Shown here: one piece after another, positions 1 to 7,408 of the stretch
Numbering within the stretch: the first letter of the stretch is position 1
How the letters are laid out: each line of letters begins with the position of its first letter
NCBI GenBank assembly: GCA_022571135.1
Contig: JACZYK010000006.1
Location: 1-23,626 of the forward strand
Source: Bacteroidota bacterium
GTDB taxonomy: Bacteria > Bacteroidota > Rhodothermia > Rhodothermales > UBA10348
Length of the DNA stretch: 23,626 nucleotides
Direction: 5' to 3'
Notes under the pieces: generated by a model
Seen by the model: only the letters and a program-made list of their open reading frames with translations
What the model was told of the DNA's origin: nothing
The model's database searches: none
Program-made: the position numbers and the translations under genes

Positions 1-315
1 GGCCCTGCATCGCCAGAATCAGTATCTAAACAATCGGATGGAGCAGCATCATCGGCCGATCAAGCAGCGCTACTATCCGATGCTCGGTTTCGGCCGATTC
101 GAATCCGCGAGTCGGTTTTGCACCGCTTTCGACGAGTTACGTCATTACCTGAGGGTTCCGAATCCCCGAGGCCAACGAGTTGCAGCATCAGACAGACGGC
201 AGATCTTCAGCAGCAGATGGTCGACACTGATAGCGGAGTTGACCGCCTAACCTCCAGCGCGATCCTGAGTCAGCTTGTCATCGTACCGAACCAAGCCCTG
301 AGTTCTGACAGAACC
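1..315 (+). mobile_element. Right end of an IS6-family insertion sequence (left part outside window)
   Basis: The segment holds the C-terminal part of an IS6-type DDE transposase. About 65 bp after its stop codon comes a sequence whose reverse strand, read inward from position 315, begins GGTTCTGTCAGAACTC. IS6-family elements such as IS240 and IS257 have terminal repeats starting GGTTCTGTTGC, and their transposase stop lies close to the right end, so both motif and spacing fit. The left terminal repeat and the target duplication are outside the window, so the boundary at 315 is inferred from the motif alone. If the usual 8-bp duplication exists, its right copy would be 316-323. Confidence 0.55.
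2..250 (+). CDS. IS6-family transposase, C-terminal fragment (5' end cut by window)
   Basis: The frame is open from the window edge and reads ALHRQNQYLNNRMEQHHRPI, then KQRYYPMLGFGRFESA. IS6/IS26-type transposases carry the C-terminal signature NNxxEQDHRxIKxRxxPMLGFKSFxSA, in which the Glu of 'EQ' is the third residue of the DDE catalytic triad; here that is the E of MEQHH. The enzyme performs replicative, cointegrate-forming transposition. About 45 residues follow the conserved block, somewhat more than in IS26, and end in a charged tail. No frameshift is visible in the part present. Whether the full copy is intact cannot be judged. The first Met in this frame, at 38, is internal and not the start. 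Confidence 0.75.
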   Translation, partial: ALHRQNQYLNNRMEQHHRPIKQRYYPMLGFGRFESASRFCTAFDELRHYLRVPNPRGQRVAASDRRQIFSSRWSTLIAELTA

Positions 316-487
316 GATGCTGACAACCACCCTCGTGTGCCGCACGTCTATATAGACGGCGTCGAGCACGCTGAGCAGTACAACCGAGGTTCATCGGCCT
401 GGTGAAAGCGGTCCCCCGCCCAAAATAGCACCACGCTAGTCTAGAGAACGCGGTACCCTGGGGGCACCAATCAGCGGAGGCAACGAT
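316..487. other. Unassigned junction sequence between the IS end and the chimeric ORF
   Basis: No convincing gene was found in these 172 bp. The last part, 470-487, contains GGAGG eight bases before the ATG at 488. That is a good Shine-Dalgarno, unlike most starts in the rest of the window, and suggests this piece arrived together with the Rieske-like gene start from a different genome. Confidence 0.4.
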
Positions 488-1588
488 ATGGTGACCGACA
501 CACTTGAGGAGCTTGTCAACACCGGCGTGGGTACATCCATGGGGACGCTGCTGCGCAAGTTCTGGCACCCGGTGGCGGTGGCGTCCTCACTGGAGCCGGG
601 AAGCGCGATCCCCGTTCGTGTCCTCGGGGAGGACCTGACCGTGTACGGGGACGGGACCCAGTCGCGCTGCTTTACCCACGTCGACGACGTCGTCGAGGCC
701 ATGAAGGATGTCGACGTACTGTTCATCGGGGAGACGCATAACGATCCCGTCGTGCATGATCTTCAACTGGCGCTCATGCACCGCGCGCATCGGCTCTGGC
801 AGAACGGGGATGGAAAACCGGTGGCGCTGTCCATGGAAATGTTTGCCCGTGACTCCCAGAACGTTTTGGGTGAATATCTCGACGATCTGATCTCCGAAAA
901 GCAGTTTCTGGCAGCCGGCCAGCCCTGGGATAATTACGAGACCGATTATCGCCCCCTGGTGGAGTTCGCGAAAGAGCACGAACTGGATGTGATTGCTGCC
1001 AACGCTCCCCGACGCTATGCGAACCGCGTAAGTCGGCTCGGGCGTGAATCGCTCTACGATCTTTCCGAAATCGCCCGCTCGTTTCTGGCTCCCCTCCCGT
1101 ACGGTGAGGCATCCGAGAAGTACCGCGAGCAGTGGGAAAAGGCGATGGAAGAGGCCAGGCAGGAGATGATGGACCGCAAAATGGTCGGGGAGACCGAGCA
1201 TGAAATGGCCATGAACGAGCATGCAGAAAAAGCCGGTGACGAGGAGCAAGAAGCCATGCCTGCGCCAGGCGGCATGCACGATACCGCGACCATGCTGGAT
1301 GCCCAGTCGTTGTGGGATGCGACGATGGCGTATTCGATTGCGGAGTACCAGACGAGAAATCCCGGCACACTCGTCGTCCACGTCGTCGGAGGATTCCATG
1401 TTGCGACGGGTACCGGAATTCCGGAGCACCTGATCGAGTACAGGCCGAGAACCAGAGTGTTAATCGTCTCTGTCGAACCGGCTGAGGATCTCGGCGCGTT
1501 CGACGCTGAGAGTCATGCGAACCTTGGTGACTTTGTCATTCTCTCGGACGAATCGCTTCCGCGGACGTTCGACGCTCTCGAACAGTAA
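488..1588 (+). CDS. Chimeric ORF: Rieske oxygenase N-terminus + epimerase motif + ChaN/DUF399 domain
   Basis: The 366-residue frame joins three unrelated families. Residues 1-53 match the start of phthalate-dioxygenase-like Rieske oxygenases: GTSMGTLLRKFWHPVA, then PVRVLGEDLTVY. Residues about 50-72 match the NAD-dependent epimerase/UDP-glucuronate decarboxylase motif LTVYGDGTQSRCFTHVDDVV. From about residue 73 the frame is a ChaN-like DUF399 protein, with VDVLFIGETHNDPVVH, MEMFARD, PWDNYETDYRPLVEFAKE, AANAPRRYANRV and, near the end, VVHVVGGFHV. ChaN proteins are heme-binding lipoproteins; here the signal peptide and first segment are missing and replaced by the other two pieces. A Glu/Met/His-rich linker spans about residues 208-262. 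By hand count, 488-703 is about 66% GC and the next 216 bp about 56%. The fused N-terminus retains no Rieske Cys/His cluster, so no oxygenase activity is expected. It may be a natural fusion or an assembly/amplification chimera; the ChaN part itself is secure. Confidence 0.8.
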   Translation: MVTDTLEELVNTGVGTSMGTLLRKFWHPVAVASSLEPGSAIPVRVLGEDLTVYGDGTQSRCFTHVDDVVEAMKDVDVLFIGETHNDPVVHDLQLALMHRAHRLWQNGDGKPVALSMEMFARDSQNVLGEYLDDLISEKQFLAAGQPWDNYETDYRPLVEFAKEHELDVIAANAPRRYANRVSRLGRESLYDLSEIARSFLAPLPYGEASEKYREQWEKAMEEARQEMMDRKMVGETEHEMAMNEHAEKAGDEEQEAMPAPGGMHDTATMLDAQSLWDATMAYSIAEYQTRNPGTLVVHVVGGFHVATGTGIPEHLIEYRPRTRVLIVSVEPAEDLGAFDAESHANLGDFVILSDESLPRTFDALEQ

Positions 1589-1652
1589 AACTCCCGGGAG
1601 CGGGATGACCTTGCGATCTAGACCCTAAACAACGAATCAGAGGACGGACGCT

Positions 1653-3359
1653 ATGAATCTACGTATTTCAGGATTGGCCTCGCTGCTGGCGTTCGGGCTT
1701 GCGGGGTGTCAAGGGGGCGCTCCGGAGTCGGATTCTTTTGACTGCCCCGCATTCTTGATTGATTTTGCCGGAGACATGGATGAAGCCTTGAATTTGAGCG
1801 CGGACTCCGAGTTCGGACAGAGCCTGCTTGACAAGTACACGTCTTTCAAGCTGACGACGGATCTGTCGGTTCTGACAGAGGGCGAGTGCCGCATGATCCC
1901 ACATCTGATCGAGGCGGCACGTGCGATGGAGGAAATCTTCTGGATGCAGGCGTACGGCGATCGTGACGCGTTGCTGGCGTCCATCGAGGACCCGGCTCTT
2001 CAGACATTCGCCCGAATCAACTACGGTGTGTGGGACCGGCTCAACAACAACGCGCCTTTTCTGGACGGAGTGGGAGAGAAGCCGGCGGGCGCCAATTTTT
2101 ATCCGCCCGACATGACCAGGGAGGAGTTTGAATCGGCCGTCCAGGGCAATCCGGAGTTAGGCTCACTTTACACGGTCGTGGTGAGAGATGCGGACGAAAC
2201 TCTCCGTGCAGTGCCGTATCACGATGCATTCCGGGAGCAGATGGAGCGCGCCTCGCAGGAGCTGAGAGCCTCCGCCGATCTGGCCGAAGAACCCGGTCTC
2301 AAGAAGTATCTCTCTGCCCGATCCGAGGCGCTCCTGAGCGGTGAGTACCGGGAGAGCGACCTGGCCTGGATGGATATGAAGGACAATACGATCGACGTCG
2401 TGATCGGCCCCATCGAAACATATGAGGACCAGTTGTTCGGCTACAAAGCGGGCGCAGAGGCATACATCCTCGTGAAGGATCTGGAGTGGAGCGGGCGCCT
2501 CTCGAGATACGCCGCACTCCTGCCGATGCTGCAGGAAGGACTTCCGGTTCCGGACGAATACAAGCAGGAGACACCCGGCACGGACTCGGATTTGAATGCG
2601 TACGACGTCATTTATTATGCAGGCGAATCCAATGCAGGATCGAAGACGATCGCCATCAACCTTCCGAACGACGAGGAAGTGCAACTGCAGAAAGGTACGC
2701 GGCGTCTGCAGTTGAAGAACTCGATGCGAGCCAAATTCGATAAGATTCTCGTTCCGATCGCAGACATGCTTATCGCTGAAGACCAGCGTGGACACATCAC
2801 GTTTGATGCGTTTTTCAGCAACACGATGTTCCACGAAATCGCCCACGGTCTCGGCATAAAGAATACTCTTGATGGTTCGGGGACGGTTCGGGGCGCTCTC
2901 AAAGAGCATGCGAGTGCGCTCGAGGAGGGAAAGGCGGACATTCTGGGCCTGTACATGGTGATGAAACTGATCGAGGAGGGTGAACTCGACGTTGACATCA
3001 GAGACAATGTGGTCACGTTTATGGCCGGTATTTTCCGCTCAACACGTTTTGGCGCCTCCAGCGCTCATGGACGGGCCAATATGATTCGGTTCAATTTCTT
3101 CCGGGAGCTGGGAGCATTCTCGAGAGACGAGGCCACGGGCACCTATCGCACGAATTTTGAAAGGATGACAGACGCCTCGAATGCACTTTCGGAAAAAATC
3201 TTGCGTTTCCAGGGAGACGGAGATTACGAGGGCGTAACCGCTTTCGTGGCCGAATACGGCGTCGTCGGCCAGGAACTTCAGGCCGATCTGGATCGACTGG
3301 CTGATGCAGGCATTCCGGTAGATATCGTATTTGAACAGGGTATAAGAGCGCTCCAATAA
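1653..3359 (+). CDS. Dipeptidyl-peptidase III-like (M49 family) zinc peptidase, lipoprotein
   Basis: This is a 568-residue predicted lipoprotein. It has a short N-terminal hydrophobic stretch ending in the lipobox LAGC (Cys19), so it should be exported and lipid-anchored. The zinc site is visible as HEIAH (residues 394-398, followed by GLG) and EEGKAD (424-429). This matches the dipeptidyl-peptidase III/M49 clan layout, where two His of the first motif and a Glu of EExxAD bind Zn2+. Classical M49 enzymes use a six-residue HEXXGH; the five-residue form here is the minority type reported for Caldithrix DPP III. The family releases dipeptides from peptide N-termini, but many members with the short motif are uncharacterised. 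It lies 64 bp downstream of the ChaN-like frame in the same direction and ends at a strong terminator. Confidence 0.8.
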   Translation: MNLRISGLASLLAFGLAGCQGGAPESDSFDCPAFLIDFAGDMDEALNLSADSEFGQSLLDKYTSFKLTTDLSVLTEGECRMIPHLIEAARAMEEIFWMQAYGDRDALLASIEDPALQTFARINYGVWDRLNNNAPFLDGVGEKPAGANFYPPDMTREEFESAVQGNPELGSLYTVVVRDADETLRAVPYHDAFREQMERASQELRASADLAEEPGLKKYLSARSEALLSGEYRESDLAWMDMKDNTIDVVIGPIETYEDQLFGYKAGAEAYILVKDLEWSGRLSRYAALLPMLQEGLPVPDEYKQETPGTDSDLNAYDVIYYAGESNAGSKTIAINLPNDEEVQLQKGTRRLQLKNSMRAKFDKILVPIADMLIAEDQRGHITFDAFFSNTMFHEIAHGLGIKNTLDGSGTVRGALKEHASALEEGKADILGLYMVMKLIEEGELDVDIRDNVVTFMAGIFRSTRFGASSAHGRANMIRFNFFRELGAFSRDEATGTYRTNFERMTDASNALSEKILRFQGDGDYEGVTAFVAEYGVVGQELQADLDRLADAGIPVDIVFEQGIRALQ

Positions 3360-3390
3360 TAATAGCGCTCGTACGCGATGCGTTTTGACG

Positions 3391-3427
3391 GGGCGGCTCT
3401 CCCGGTGCAGGGGAAACCGCCTTTTTT
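3391..3427 (+). terminator. Intrinsic terminator after the M49-like peptidase
   Basis: GGCGG (3392-3396) pairs with CCGCC (3417-3421), extended inward with mismatches to CCC/GGG, and is followed directly by six T (3422-3427). Its position, about 30 bp after the peptidase stop, fits. Confidence 0.75.
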
Positions 3428-3570
3428 GGGTGTACCCTGAACAACGAAATTATTCAAACCGATGGTTTAAGTCCACCGTATACCGGCCGATACCGCAAGT
3501 GCATGTTACCTCGGCTCCTCGCCGTGGTTCAGCGCCGATTGTTAATTGCTGACGCAATACGGGACTTAAA
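3428..3570. promoter_or_regulatory. Intergenic region with two short dyads upstream of the small anti-sigma-like gene
   Basis: AAACC-gat-GGTTT occurs at 3456-3468. ATTGC-tgac-GCAAT occurs at 3545-3558, only 12 bp before the start codon at 3571. Either could be an operator or a leader hairpin. No clear -33/-7 promoter of the Bacteroidota type was found. Confidence 0.25.
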
Positions 3571-3840
3571 ATGCATATCGACGAACACCTTCTAGCCGGC
3601 TATATCGCAGGAGAACTCAACGAGAAGGATCGAGCTTCGGTAACCTCCGAACTGATCCGCGATCACAGTTTGCGCGAGTGGCTGCATATGGCTACCGCTG
3701 CACTCGCATCGGCAAAGGATGATTGTCAGCAGGGACCGCACATGCGGCTTCTGGCCGCGCTGAAACCGGCCAAACCGGGCTTCATGAGAGCGGACAGGAG
3801 GTCCATGCCCTCCATGGCTCACGTGCGCCGAGCTATATAG
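3571..3840 (+). CDS. Small anti-sigma-factor-like protein lacking zinc ligands and membrane anchor
   Basis: The 89-residue protein begins MHIDEHLLAGYIAGELNEKD. This resembles the opening of ZAS/zf-HC2 anti-sigma factors (HLDEDLLxxYLxGELxxEE), which bind ECF sigma factors. In that family a CxxC zinc pair follows about 20 residues later. Here the matching place reads DHSLREWL with no cysteine, and the only Cys is in DDCQQG. No transmembrane segment or C-terminal sensor domain follows, and no sigma-factor gene is adjacent. It could be a cytoplasmic, zinc-free anti-sigma remnant, a stand-alone regulator or a truncated pseudogene. Terminators on both sides mark it as a separate transcription unit. 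The family link rests on one short motif and is moderate at best. Confidence 0.55.
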   Translation: MHIDEHLLAGYIAGELNEKDRASVTSELIRDHSLREWLHMATAALASAKDDCQQGPHMRLLAALKPAKPGFMRADRRSMPSMAHVRRAI

Positions 3841-3889
3841 ATAGTTGAACCGGTAGGTCCAGAGGCCGAAAATCTTTTGCTCCCATGAA

Positions 3890-3923
3890 AGCGGGATTCG
3901 CCCTTAGCGAGTCCCGCTTTTTA
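3890..3923 (+). terminator. Strong intrinsic terminator
   Basis: A twelve-base stem (3890-3901 with 3907-3918, one G-T pair) closes a five-base loop CCTTA and is followed by a T run (3918-3922). It lies about 50 bp after the small anti-sigma-like gene and insulates the gld operon. Confidence 0.85.
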
Positions 3924-4102
3924 TTTGGACGGCTAAGAAATACGGGAATGACGGGCGGCTCAGGGCGCGGGCAAGGCAATAAGCACGAGAAAATTCCGTT
4001 GACAAGGAACAAAAGCGACCTTTTTGCCGATTAGGTGCCAGGAATAAAGTTTGATCGCGGCGATGCTTTTGTCGCCCACAATAATCGTCTCTGCGGATAG
4101 CA
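3924..4102 (+). promoter_or_regulatory. Presumed promoter region of the gldA operon
   Basis: A transcription start must lie here because a strong terminator precedes it. TTGACA at 3999-4004 could serve as a -35/-33 box. No good -10 or TAnnTTTG box stands at the right distance; the nearest partial match is TTTTTG at 4021-4026. The exact promoter is not resolved. Confidence 0.3.
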
Positions 4103-5032
4103 ATGATAGAGGTGATAGGCTTATCTAAACACTACGGGGATGAGCGCGCTGTCGATAACATCTCATTCGAGGTGAAGACCGGGGAGGTTCTCGGGTTTCT
4201 GGGTCCCAACGGCGCCGGAAAAACAACTACCATGAAGGTAATCACGTGTTACCTTCCGCCGACGGTTGGAACCGTTGTCGTAGACGGAGTGGATGTTCGG
4301 AAGGGATCCCTGGAGGTGCGCGACAAGATTGGCTATTTACCCGAGAACACGCCTCTATATCATGAAATGACCACCTACGACTATCTGGTGTTCATGGCTA
4401 CCATGAGGGGTGTCGAGACGGCAGACCAGACGAAGCGCATCGCCGAGATGACTGACGTCTGTGGGCTGGGATCGGTACTGGGGAAGCGGATAGAGGCGTT
4501 GTCGAAAGGATTCCGCCAGCGAGTGGGTCTGGCCCAGGCCATGATCCATAATCCGCCGATACTGATCCTCGACGAACCGACGACCGGGCTAGACCCGAAC
4601 CAGATTGTCGAGATCAGAGGCCTTATCCGGAAAATCGGAAAGAAAAAAACAGTCATACTCTCGACGCACATTCTGTCCGAGGTACAGATGTCCTGCGACC
4701 GAGCCCTCATTATACACCGGGGAAAGCTGGTAGCGGACGGCACGCCCGAAGATCTGCAGAATAGCTTTTCCAAGGGCCAGCGGATCCGATTTGGCGTACA
4801 GCAACACATCGATTCCGTCCGGAGTGTCCTCTCCGGGTGGAACGGAATCGAGATCGCAGACGCCGTGTCGACTGCAGACGATGAGTCCTTATTCACGCTC
4901 ACGACCAATCGACCCGATGATCTTCGTCCCGAACTGTTTCGACTGGCCGTAGATCAGAAATGGACGCTGACGGAGCTCACCCGTGAGCAGGCCAGTCTAG
5001 AGGACGTGTTTCGCCAGCTTACCGCCGATTAA
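4103..5032 (+). CDS. gldA: ABC transporter ATP-binding protein, GldA-type
   Basis: This 309-residue ATPase powers an ABC-2 exporter at the inner membrane. All nucleotide-binding motifs are present: Walker A GPNGAGKTT (34-42), signature LSKGF (132-136), Walker B ILILDEP with catalytic Glu157, and switch His188 in STHIL. The Q-loop position reads GYLPENTPLY, the glutamate variant typical of GldA and related ABC-2 ATPases. A C-terminal extension of about 90 residues is normal for this group. It is followed by the permease and the GldG-like protein in the same order as in gliding Bacteroidota. In many non-gliding members the substrate is unknown, so the gld name indicates family, not proven gliding. 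Confidence 0.85.
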   Translation: MIEVIGLSKHYGDERAVDNISFEVKTGEVLGFLGPNGAGKTTTMKVITCYLPPTVGTVVVDGVDVRKGSLEVRDKIGYLPENTPLYHEMTTYDYLVFMATMRGVETADQTKRIAEMTDVCGLGSVLGKRIEALSKGFRQRVGLAQAMIHNPPILILDEPTTGLDPNQIVEIRGLIRKIGKKKTVILSTHILSEVQMSCDRALIIHRGKLVADGTPEDLQNSFSKGQRIRFGVQQHIDSVRSVLSGWNGIEIADAVSTADDESLFTLTTNRPDDLRPELFRLAVDQKWTLTELTREQASLEDVFRQLTAD

Positions 5033-5098
5033 ACGACGGGACCGTCATAGCCGCTGCGAAGTCCGAGATTTATAAGCAAAACCATACGAATTGAACCC

Positions 5099-5806
5099 AT
5101 GCATAAGATGTGGACGCTGACGAAGCGAGAGCTTCATTCCTACTTCGACAGTCCTGCAGCCTACGTGGTAATGAGCGTGTTTCTGTTGTTTTCAGGTTGG
5201 TTTTTTGGATCGACTCTATTTCTCGAAAACACCGCTTCTCTCAGGACGGTCTTCGACATCGTACCGTTCATCTTTCTGTTCTTCATTCCGGCCATTACGA
5301 TGTCTACGTTTGCGGAAGAGCGACGGGCGGGAACGCTCGAGTTGCTGCTGACCTTGCCCGTGCGGGACTGGCAGGTGATCGCCGGCAAGCTGCTCGCCGT
5401 CGTATTATTCCTGATGGCGGCTGTATCCCTTACGCTGATCTATGCGCTTACTATCGCGGCTCTGGGCGATCTGGATTTCGGAGCGACGTTCGGAGGTTAT
5501 CTGGGGCTGTTGCTCCTGGGAACGGCGAGTGCAGCAATCGGGATGTTTGCGTCCAGCCTGACGCGAAACCAGATCGTATCGTTCATCCTCGGATTCGGAA
5601 TCATCTTCGCCCTGTTTCTGATCGACAAGATGACTGTGTTCGTTCCGGGATGGATGGCGGAGGTACTCCAGTACCTGGGCACCGATTTTCATTATAGAAA
5701 TCTCCTTCGCGGCGTTATCGATACGCGCGACGTACTCTACTATGTTTCGCTTACGGTATTTGCATGTCTGCTCACATCCTTTACCCTGTCCAGGCGCCCG
5801 GAATGA
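5099..5806 (+). CDS. gldF: ABC-2 permease, GldF-type
   Basis: This is a 235-residue inner-membrane protein with about six transmembrane segments, beginning at AAYVVMSVFLLFSGWFFG and ending at VSLTVFACLLTSFTL. The motif MSTFAEERRAGTLELLLTLP in the first cytoplasmic loop is the ABC-2 coupling region that contacts the ATPase. Length and topology match GldF. It starts 66 bp after gldA, and the next gene follows 49 bp downstream, so the genes are very likely co-transcribed. A second Met four residues in is an alternative start. Confidence 0.85.
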   Translation: MHKMWTLTKRELHSYFDSPAAYVVMSVFLLFSGWFFGSTLFLENTASLRTVFDIVPFIFLFFIPAITMSTFAEERRAGTLELLLTLPVRDWQVIAGKLLAVVLFLMAAVSLTLIYALTIAALGDLDFGATFGGYLGLLLLGTASAAIGMFASSLTRNQIVSFILGFGIIFALFLIDKMTVFVPGWMAEVLQYLGTDFHYRNLLRGVIDTRDVLYYVSLTVFACLLTSFTLSRRPE

Positions 5807-5855
5807 TACCCGACCCGCGCAATCCGTTTGAACTCTTACACACAGCACAGTCGCT

Positions 5856-7373
5856 ATGAAGCGTGATTGGACCTCGCGATCTACGATTCTGATATTCGCC
5901 CTGATCCTGATCGTACTCAACCTGATCGGTCTCAATCTGTTCGGCCGTATCGATCTGACCGACGACGGCGTGTATTCGCTGTCGGATGCATCCAAGGACC
6001 TGGTCGGAAATCTCGACGATCCGGTGACCGTGACGGCTTTTTTCACGAGCGATCTGCCGGCGCCGTATAGCAGTAATCGTCGATTTCTAAAGGACAAGCT
6101 GGACGACTACCGGGCCTACGGGGGCAGAAACTTCCAGTACCGGTTCGTCGATCCGAGGAATGACGAAGAACTGCGGCAGGAGGCGACGCGTTTCCAGATT
6201 CCACCCGTTCAGATCCAGGTGATCGAAAGCGACAACGTCCTGCTGAAGAATGCCTACATGGGACTGGCGATTCAGTATGGGGGGAAACGCGAGTCGATCC
6301 CCGTCGTGCAGGATCTGTCGACGCTCGAATACGATATCACCAGCGCACTTCGAAGACTCACGCGTACGGAGACTCCTCGAATCGGCTTCCTGTCCGGGCA
6401 CGGAGAACCCGACCCGGCGCAGGACATGCAGACGCTGCACCGGAATCTCAGTCGGAACTATACGGTGGAGGTGATCTCCGTCACCAATGGAAAAATCGAG
6501 AATCCACCCGCTGCCATGCTCGTCGTGGCGCCGACCGATACGATTCCTTCCGAAGACCTGCGGGCAATCGACGACTACATCATGAACGGGGGACGCGTTG
6601 GCTTTCTTCTGAATCGCGTCACGGCTGATCTGCAGAGTGGACAGGCGTCTCTGCTGACGACAGGTCTGGAGGATATGCTTGCCGGATACGGAGTCGGACT
6701 CGGTGACGACCTCATCATGGATCGTCAGTCCTCGGTGGTGACGGTGCAGCGAAGGCAGGGATTTTTCAATATTCAGCAGCAAGTGCCGTATCCGTTTTTC
6801 CCCATTTCTACGTCCTTCAATCCGGACAACAGGATGGTCAATCGGCTGCGTGATCTCATGTTTTATTTCGCGAGTACGGTTGACACGTCGCTCACCGTAC
6901 CCGAAGGCGTCGACCGGGAATTGCTAGTTTTTTCTTCGTCCCGAAGCACTACGCAGAAAGGATTCTTCTTCATCCAGCCGATGTTTGAACAGGCCCAGTT
7001 CTCGGACGGACCGTTCGTGATTTCAGCCGCTTACCGGGGTGAGTTTCCGAGTGCATACGAACAGGGTCGCTCGAGCGTAAGCACACGGATGGCGATCGTG
7101 GGAGACGGCGATTTTCTTAACGAGTCGATCATAGGCCCGGTACCCGGAAACGGAGATTTCGCACTCAACCTGGTTGACTGGCTCGTTCAGGATGAGGCGC
7201 TTCTTTCAATCCGTACGAAGACGATCGCGCCTCGTGCGCTGAATGAAATATCGGCCGGGCTGCGTCCGTGGATCAAGTACGGAAATATGATTGGCCCAGT
7301 ACTGATCGTCGTCTTGTTCGGTTTGATCCGCTGGAGAACACGTAGAAACCGACAGATAGTTCTCGTCCGGTAA
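5856..7373 (+). CDS. gldG: GldG-type ABC-associated membrane protein
   Basis: The 505-residue protein has one N-terminal membrane segment (about 9-29), a large periplasmic body and one C-terminal membrane segment (WIKYGNMIGPVLIVVLFGLI) before a basic tail. The start of the body, RIDLTDDGVYSLSDASKDLV followed by LDDPVTVTAFFTSDLP, is the GldG/'ABC-type uncharacterized transport system' signature, as is FLSGHGEPD near residue 180. GldG works with GldA and GldF; its biochemical role is not known. The gene sits between gldF and a DUF4340 gene, a common arrangement outside the flavobacteria as well. Confidence 0.85.
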   Translation: MKRDWTSRSTILIFALILIVLNLIGLNLFGRIDLTDDGVYSLSDASKDLVGNLDDPVTVTAFFTSDLPAPYSSNRRFLKDKLDDYRAYGGRNFQYRFVDPRNDEELRQEATRFQIPPVQIQVIESDNVLLKNAYMGLAIQYGGKRESIPVVQDLSTLEYDITSALRRLTRTETPRIGFLSGHGEPDPAQDMQTLHRNLSRNYTVEVISVTNGKIENPPAAMLVVAPTDTIPSEDLRAIDDYIMNGGRVGFLLNRVTADLQSGQASLLTTGLEDMLAGYGVGLGDDLIMDRQSSVVTVQRRQGFFNIQQQVPYPFFPISTSFNPDNRMVNRLRDLMFYFASTVDTSLTVPEGVDRELLVFSSSRSTTQKGFFFIQPMFEQAQFSDGPFVISAAYRGEFPSAYEQGRSSVSTRMAIVGDGDFLNESIIGPVPGNGDFALNLVDWLVQDEALLSIRTKTIAPRALNEISAGLRPWIKYGNMIGPVLIVVLFGLIRWRTRRNRQIVLVR

Positions 7374-7408
7374 GAGCCACAGATGTTCAACCAACCCATA
7401 GCGAACCG

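Noticed and set aside
587..1429. 280-residue minus-strand frame opposite the ChaN-like gene
   Set aside because: It is a mirror frame with irregular composition and no recognisable domain; the plus-strand ChaN motifs are clear.
3999..4027. Sigma-70-like promoter TTGACA before gldA
   Set aside because: No matching -10 box at 16-18 bp and no complete TAnnTTTG box; recorded only as a weak possibility.
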